DNA of 64,000 nucleotides from DAOVXM01 sp963746255 (lineage in GTDB: Bacteria; Chloroflexota; Anaerolineae; Anaerolineales; UBA4823), in the NCBI GenBank assembly GCA_963746255.1, contig CAVVAJ010000009.1, forward strand, positions 868,001 to 932,000. Direction: 5' to 3'. The translations under genes and the position numbers were made by a program. Shown in pieces: positions 61,705 to 64,000 of this stretch; within the stretch, counting starts at the first letter, position 1, and the number at the start of each line of letters is the position of its first letter. The notes under the pieces were generated by a model. That model searched no databases and was not told the origin of the DNA. It saw nothing but the letters and a program-made list of their open reading frames with translations.

Positions 61705-62880
61705 ATGAAAGGAAAAAGAATCTATCTGAGCGTTTGTGTTTTGGGGCTGTTGTTGGCTTTGACCCTCGGGCCAGGCCTGGCACAGGAGCCAGCGGAGCGG
61801 GAGGAGCCGCAGGGGGCGCTGGCCGTCGAAGCGGTGGTTTCCAGCAAGTTCACCTACCAGGGCATGCTGCGCGAGGATGGTACCCCGGTCACCGGTACTC
61901 GGGACATGGTTTTTCATCTCTTTTCCGACGACGCCTGCACCACTTTTATTGGCGGCGAAATCTCGATACCGGGCGTGCAAGTAAGCGAGAGCCTCTTTAG
62001 CGTCGAACTGCCGGTATCCCCCAATGACTTGAACGGGCAAGGGCTATGGCTGGGGATCCAGATCGAGGGCGTAACTGTCGGGTGCCAGGAAATCCTGCCC
62101 ATCCCCTACGCTTTTAGCTTACGGCCAGGGGCAAAGATCATTGGTGAGCAAACGAACTGGGATGCCATCCACGCCGAGAACACGGCCGCCGTGGGCGAAT
62201 CATACGGCGTTTACGCCCGGAGCTACGCGACCTCAGGTAGAGGGGTGTACGGCTATGCCATTGCTGACAGTGGACAGGCATTTGGTGTCTTTGGCCGGAG
62301 CAATTCCTCTGACGGAGCCGGTGTGTATGCGCGCGGCTACGACGCAGGAGCAGACCTCATCCTGGGCGGGAATGCCGATACAACATATGGGGACGATGGC
62401 CGGATCGTCTCTGACCCCAACTATGCCAGCAGTGATATCCATCTGATCACCAACGACGGTATCCGCATTGACCTGGACGAAGACAGTGACGGTGAAGACG
62501 CAGATTTCGAGATCCGCAACAGAGACAACACGCTCATATTTAACGTGGATGAAAGCGGCGCTGTTACTTTTGGCGGTACAGGCATCGCTGCCTTCCCCCG
62601 CCCGGCCTATGACTCGGGCTGGGTGTCCCTTGGTCAGGGAGCCACAGTGAATTGTACCCACAACCTCGCTGGGAATACGGACAACTATGTGGTTGATCTT
62701 ACCTGTCAGAGGTCTGGAGGTTCGGGCGTCAACAACTGGGGAGTAGGCGGCGACGCAAACGGGACTGAATACTATGGCGCTTGGTGGAGCAACCTGACCA
62801 TTTCAGCCATCACAATTCATCGCTGGGATGCTGACACGGATTGTCCCAACGTCCGGATCCGCATCTGGGTCTACTCGTAG
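61705..62880 (+). CDS. Secreted protein of unknown function with repetitive beta domain
   Basis: A 391-residue exported protein. The signal peptide (MKGKRIYLSVCVLGLLLALT, cleavage near GLAQ-E) is followed by FTYQGMLREDGTPVTGTRDM, an Ig-like N-terminal domain common in phage-tail-like and surface proteins of the S-L-F-S-V-x-L type. The middle (about 150-225) holds G-V-Y-A-R/G-V-Y-G-Y repeats (ESYGVYARSYATSGRGVYGY, GAGVYARGYDAG) that resemble trimeric tail-fibre head-like domains. The end is a beta domain with SLGQGATVNCTHNLAG. Homologues occur as multi-copy secreted proteins in Chloroflexota and their function is unknown. GGAGA lies 7 nt before ATG 61705. Confidence 0.75.
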   Translation: MKGKRIYLSVCVLGLLLALTLGPGLAQEPAEREEPQGALAVEAVVSSKFTYQGMLREDGTPVTGTRDMVFHLFSDDACTTFIGGEISIPGVQVSESLFSVELPVSPNDLNGQGLWLGIQIEGVTVGCQEILPIPYAFSLRPGAKIIGEQTNWDAIHAENTAAVGESYGVYARSYATSGRGVYGYAIADSGQAFGVFGRSNSSDGAGVYARGYDAGADLILGGNADTTYGDDGRIVSDPNYASSDIHLITNDGIRIDLDEDSDGEDADFEIRNRDNTLIFNVDESGAVTFGGTGIAAFPRPAYDSGWVSLGQGATVNCTHNLAGNTDNYVVDLTCQRSGGSGVNNWGVGGDANGTEYYGAWWSNLTISAITIHRWDADTDCPNVRIRIWVYS

Positions 62881-62897
62881 CGGGGTAAGGATCAGCG

Positions 62898-63197
62898 ATG
62901 AACACGCAAAAGCGAATAACCCTTGCCCTGGTACTGCTCGGCGGTCTGCTCCTCGCCAGTGTCGTCCTGGCTGCACCGACTGCTCCCACCCTGGATCGTT
63001 ACGTCATCGGCGGCGGGGGTGGTCTTACAGAGGTTGGCATCTACACACTGGAGGGCACCATCGGCCAGGCGCTGGTGGGTGCAAATAGCACCGCTCCCTT
63101 TGATCTTTGTTCTGGTTTCTGGTGCGGCCTGGATGTGGATTATACCCCCTTCTCATACTACATCTCTCTGCCCCTGGTACTACGTCAGTCCCCATAA
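62898..63197 (+). CDS. Small secreted protein with C-terminal ISLPLVLR motif
   Basis: A 99-residue exported protein: a signal peptide (about 1-26, ending VVLA-A), then a Gly-rich core (RYVIGGGGGLTEVGIYTLEG) and CSGFWCGL. The C-terminal YYISLPLVLRQSP resembles the tail seen on many Chloroflexota exported proteins, which read x-Y-L-P-L-[VI]-x-R/K. It starts 17 bp after the preceding secreted-protein gene and is likely co-expressed. The role is unknown. A terminator follows at 63266. Confidence 0.7.
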   Translation: MNTQKRITLALVLLGGLLLASVVLAAPTAPTLDRYVIGGGGGLTEVGIYTLEGTIGQALVGANSTAPFDLCSGFWCGLDVDYTPFSYYISLPLVLRQSP

Positions 63198-63265
63198 GGA
63201 GTGATACTACTGACACCAACTACATTCTCATGATGATCTTGAGACCACCACTCCCACCAGTACTA

Positions 63266-63300
63266 CGCCCTTGGGTGATTCACATCATACCGCAAGGGCG
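63266..63300 (+). terminator. Intrinsic terminator of the secreted-protein pair
   Basis: CGCCCTTG and CAAGGGCG pair across a 19-nt loop and are followed by TTTTTT. About 70 bp after the small secreted protein gene. Confidence 0.7.
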
Positions 63301-63377
63301 TTTTTTGGATTAATGTGGGAACGCACCATATCCGCTTGGGGAATTCCTTTCAATAATTACACACGCGTGCCGATCAA

Positions 63378-63743
63378 CTATCTACCAGTCGTAATTGCCC
63401 GGATAATTAATGCCACCGCAATCAGCAAGGAGATCCCGTAGACCAGCATCACCTGCCGGCGTTCTTCACCGCGGGTGTAGAGGTACAACCCGGGGATAAC
63501 CAGGGCAGCGATGACCCCATATAGGAAATGCAAAGTTCGTTCTGGGCGCGCGCCTCCCAACCAGAGGATTACTCCCAAAGCACCTTGGGCCAAGAATAGG
63601 ATTTCTCCGATCGTAAGCGCCCCCCAATAGTTGCTGCTGATCCCTTCTTTGCGGAAGAACCTGAATAACCCCCACACCGCCAGGATGATAAAGTAATACA
63701 TAACGGTATTCGCCAATGCGCCGTGGATTTGAGTTAGCGACAT
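63378..63743 (-). CDS. Small four-helix membrane protein, function unknown
   Basis: A 121-residue protein with four predicted membrane helices (about 13-31, 43-63, 70-90 and 97-117). H-7 in TQIHGALAN and H-72 in LHFLYGVIAAL lie at helix ends, which recalls small cytochrome b561-like or heme-copper-oxidase accessory proteins, but two His are not enough to claim heme. No family is recognised. AGGAGG lies about 6 nt before its ATG on the minus strand. It is divergent from the partial gene at the window end. Confidence 0.7.
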   Translation of the reverse strand: MSLTQIHGALANTVMYYFIILAVWGLFRFFRKEGISSNYWGALTIGEILFLAQGALGVILWLGGARPERTLHFLYGVIAALVIPGLYLYTRGEERRQVMLVYGISLLIAVALIIRAITTGR

Positions 63744-63959
63744 TAGGACCTCCTCGCCTCATCTATGCTAATATCGAGAGATATTACCATATTTGGGTAC
63801 GTAAGATTGCGGGTGATGCCTTGATCACCCCTTTGGGCATTTGAAAATCATACTGCGGTTCACGGAACGAGGTAAGACAATAAAATCGCTTTTTGGTAAA
63901 CTTCATCCAAATTCAAGTGATATTATCGAGTAACATTTTTTACAACAGGAGCGGCTACT

Positions 63960-64000
63960 ATGGCAGACAAGCCAGGTGATGAGGCAGTCGAGAAGAGTTC
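63960..64000 (+). CDS. Start of an unidentified gene, cut by the window end
   Basis: ATG at 63960 with AGGAG 8 nt upstream opens a frame (M-A-D-K-P-G-D-E-A-V-E-K-S) that continues past the window. Thirteen residues are too few to identify it. Confidence 0.45.
   Translation, partial: MADKPGDEAVEKS

Noticed and set aside
1..64000. CRISPR arrays, prophage or integrase genes
   Set aside because: No regularly spaced direct repeats, no integrase, transposase or phage structural genes were seen.

Overview
The window reads as a chromosomal piece of a monoderm, menaquinone-using bacterium of the phylum Chloroflexota, most likely class Anaerolineae. This is an inference from gene content: two L,D-transpeptidases, a LytR-CpsA-Psr protein, several Pro/Thr-rich secreted proteins, a C-terminal ISLPLVLR-type tail on a secreted protein, MenA with a type II NADH dehydrogenase, and an HdrD-like Fe-S membrane protein. 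No 16S rRNA or ribosomal protein gene is present to confirm it.

Layout. 0-8 kb: relics of a STAND-type ATPase regulator, an SLC13 transporter, nagA, a frameshifted ygiQ and a THUMP rRNA methyltransferase. 8-20 kb: ndh, a decayed AAA ATPase, a uracil-DNA glycosylase family protein, a decayed yrdB, an M23 peptidase with a beta-propeller lipoprotein, a membrane-anchored TPR protein, a xylulokinase and a decayed family 39 glycosyltransferase. 20-28 kb: M1 aminopeptidase, pirin, nitroreductase, S58 peptidase, REC-HD-GYP regulator, DMT exporter and an AraC-Ogt fusion. 28-34 kb: a membrane-anchored DsbA whose first active-site Cys codon is TGA, two L,D-transpeptidases and the HdrD-like protein. 34-46 kb: menA, a LysM protein, an NMT1-type ABC transporter, a Roadblock plus V4R gene pair, and cell-surface sugar genes (dolichol-phosphate-mannose-type synthase, LCP, sugar transferase, flippase) around rsmA. 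46-51 kb: ECF sigma factor with a DUF5667 partner, and a TadE-TadE-TadG cluster. 51-59 kb: SRP RNA, aconitase, folP, folK, thiolase, a GH1 glucosidase and tRNA-Ser(GGA). 59-64 kb: a beta-helix surface protein, two small secreted proteins and a membrane protein.

The most interesting signal is the DsbA-like gene (28375..29196). It is intact over 273 codons except for one TGA, exactly where the first Cys of CxxC should be, giving U-P-Y-C if read as selenocysteine. A perfect 7-bp hairpin with a GGG loop lies 22 nt after the TGA, in the position expected of a bacterial SECIS element. Either this is a selenoprotein, or the gene carries a nonsense change at its catalytic residue.

Two other cross-window patterns stand out. 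First, about eleven genes carry frameshifts (ygiQ, AAA ATPase, yrdB, GT39, the 15-kb TPR protein, the DUF5667 tail, tadE, acnA 3' end, GH1, beta-helix protein). This points to residual indel errors in the assembly, real decay, or both; the GT39 gene has a 10-bp tandem duplication that looks like a true mutation. Second, intergenic regions hold a small palindromic repeat family built from 55-60 bp modules (five copies, two of them full two-module forms), a non-autonomous MITE/REP-like element. Several genes also have a -10-like hexamer 4-7 nt before the start codon, suggesting leaderless transcripts.
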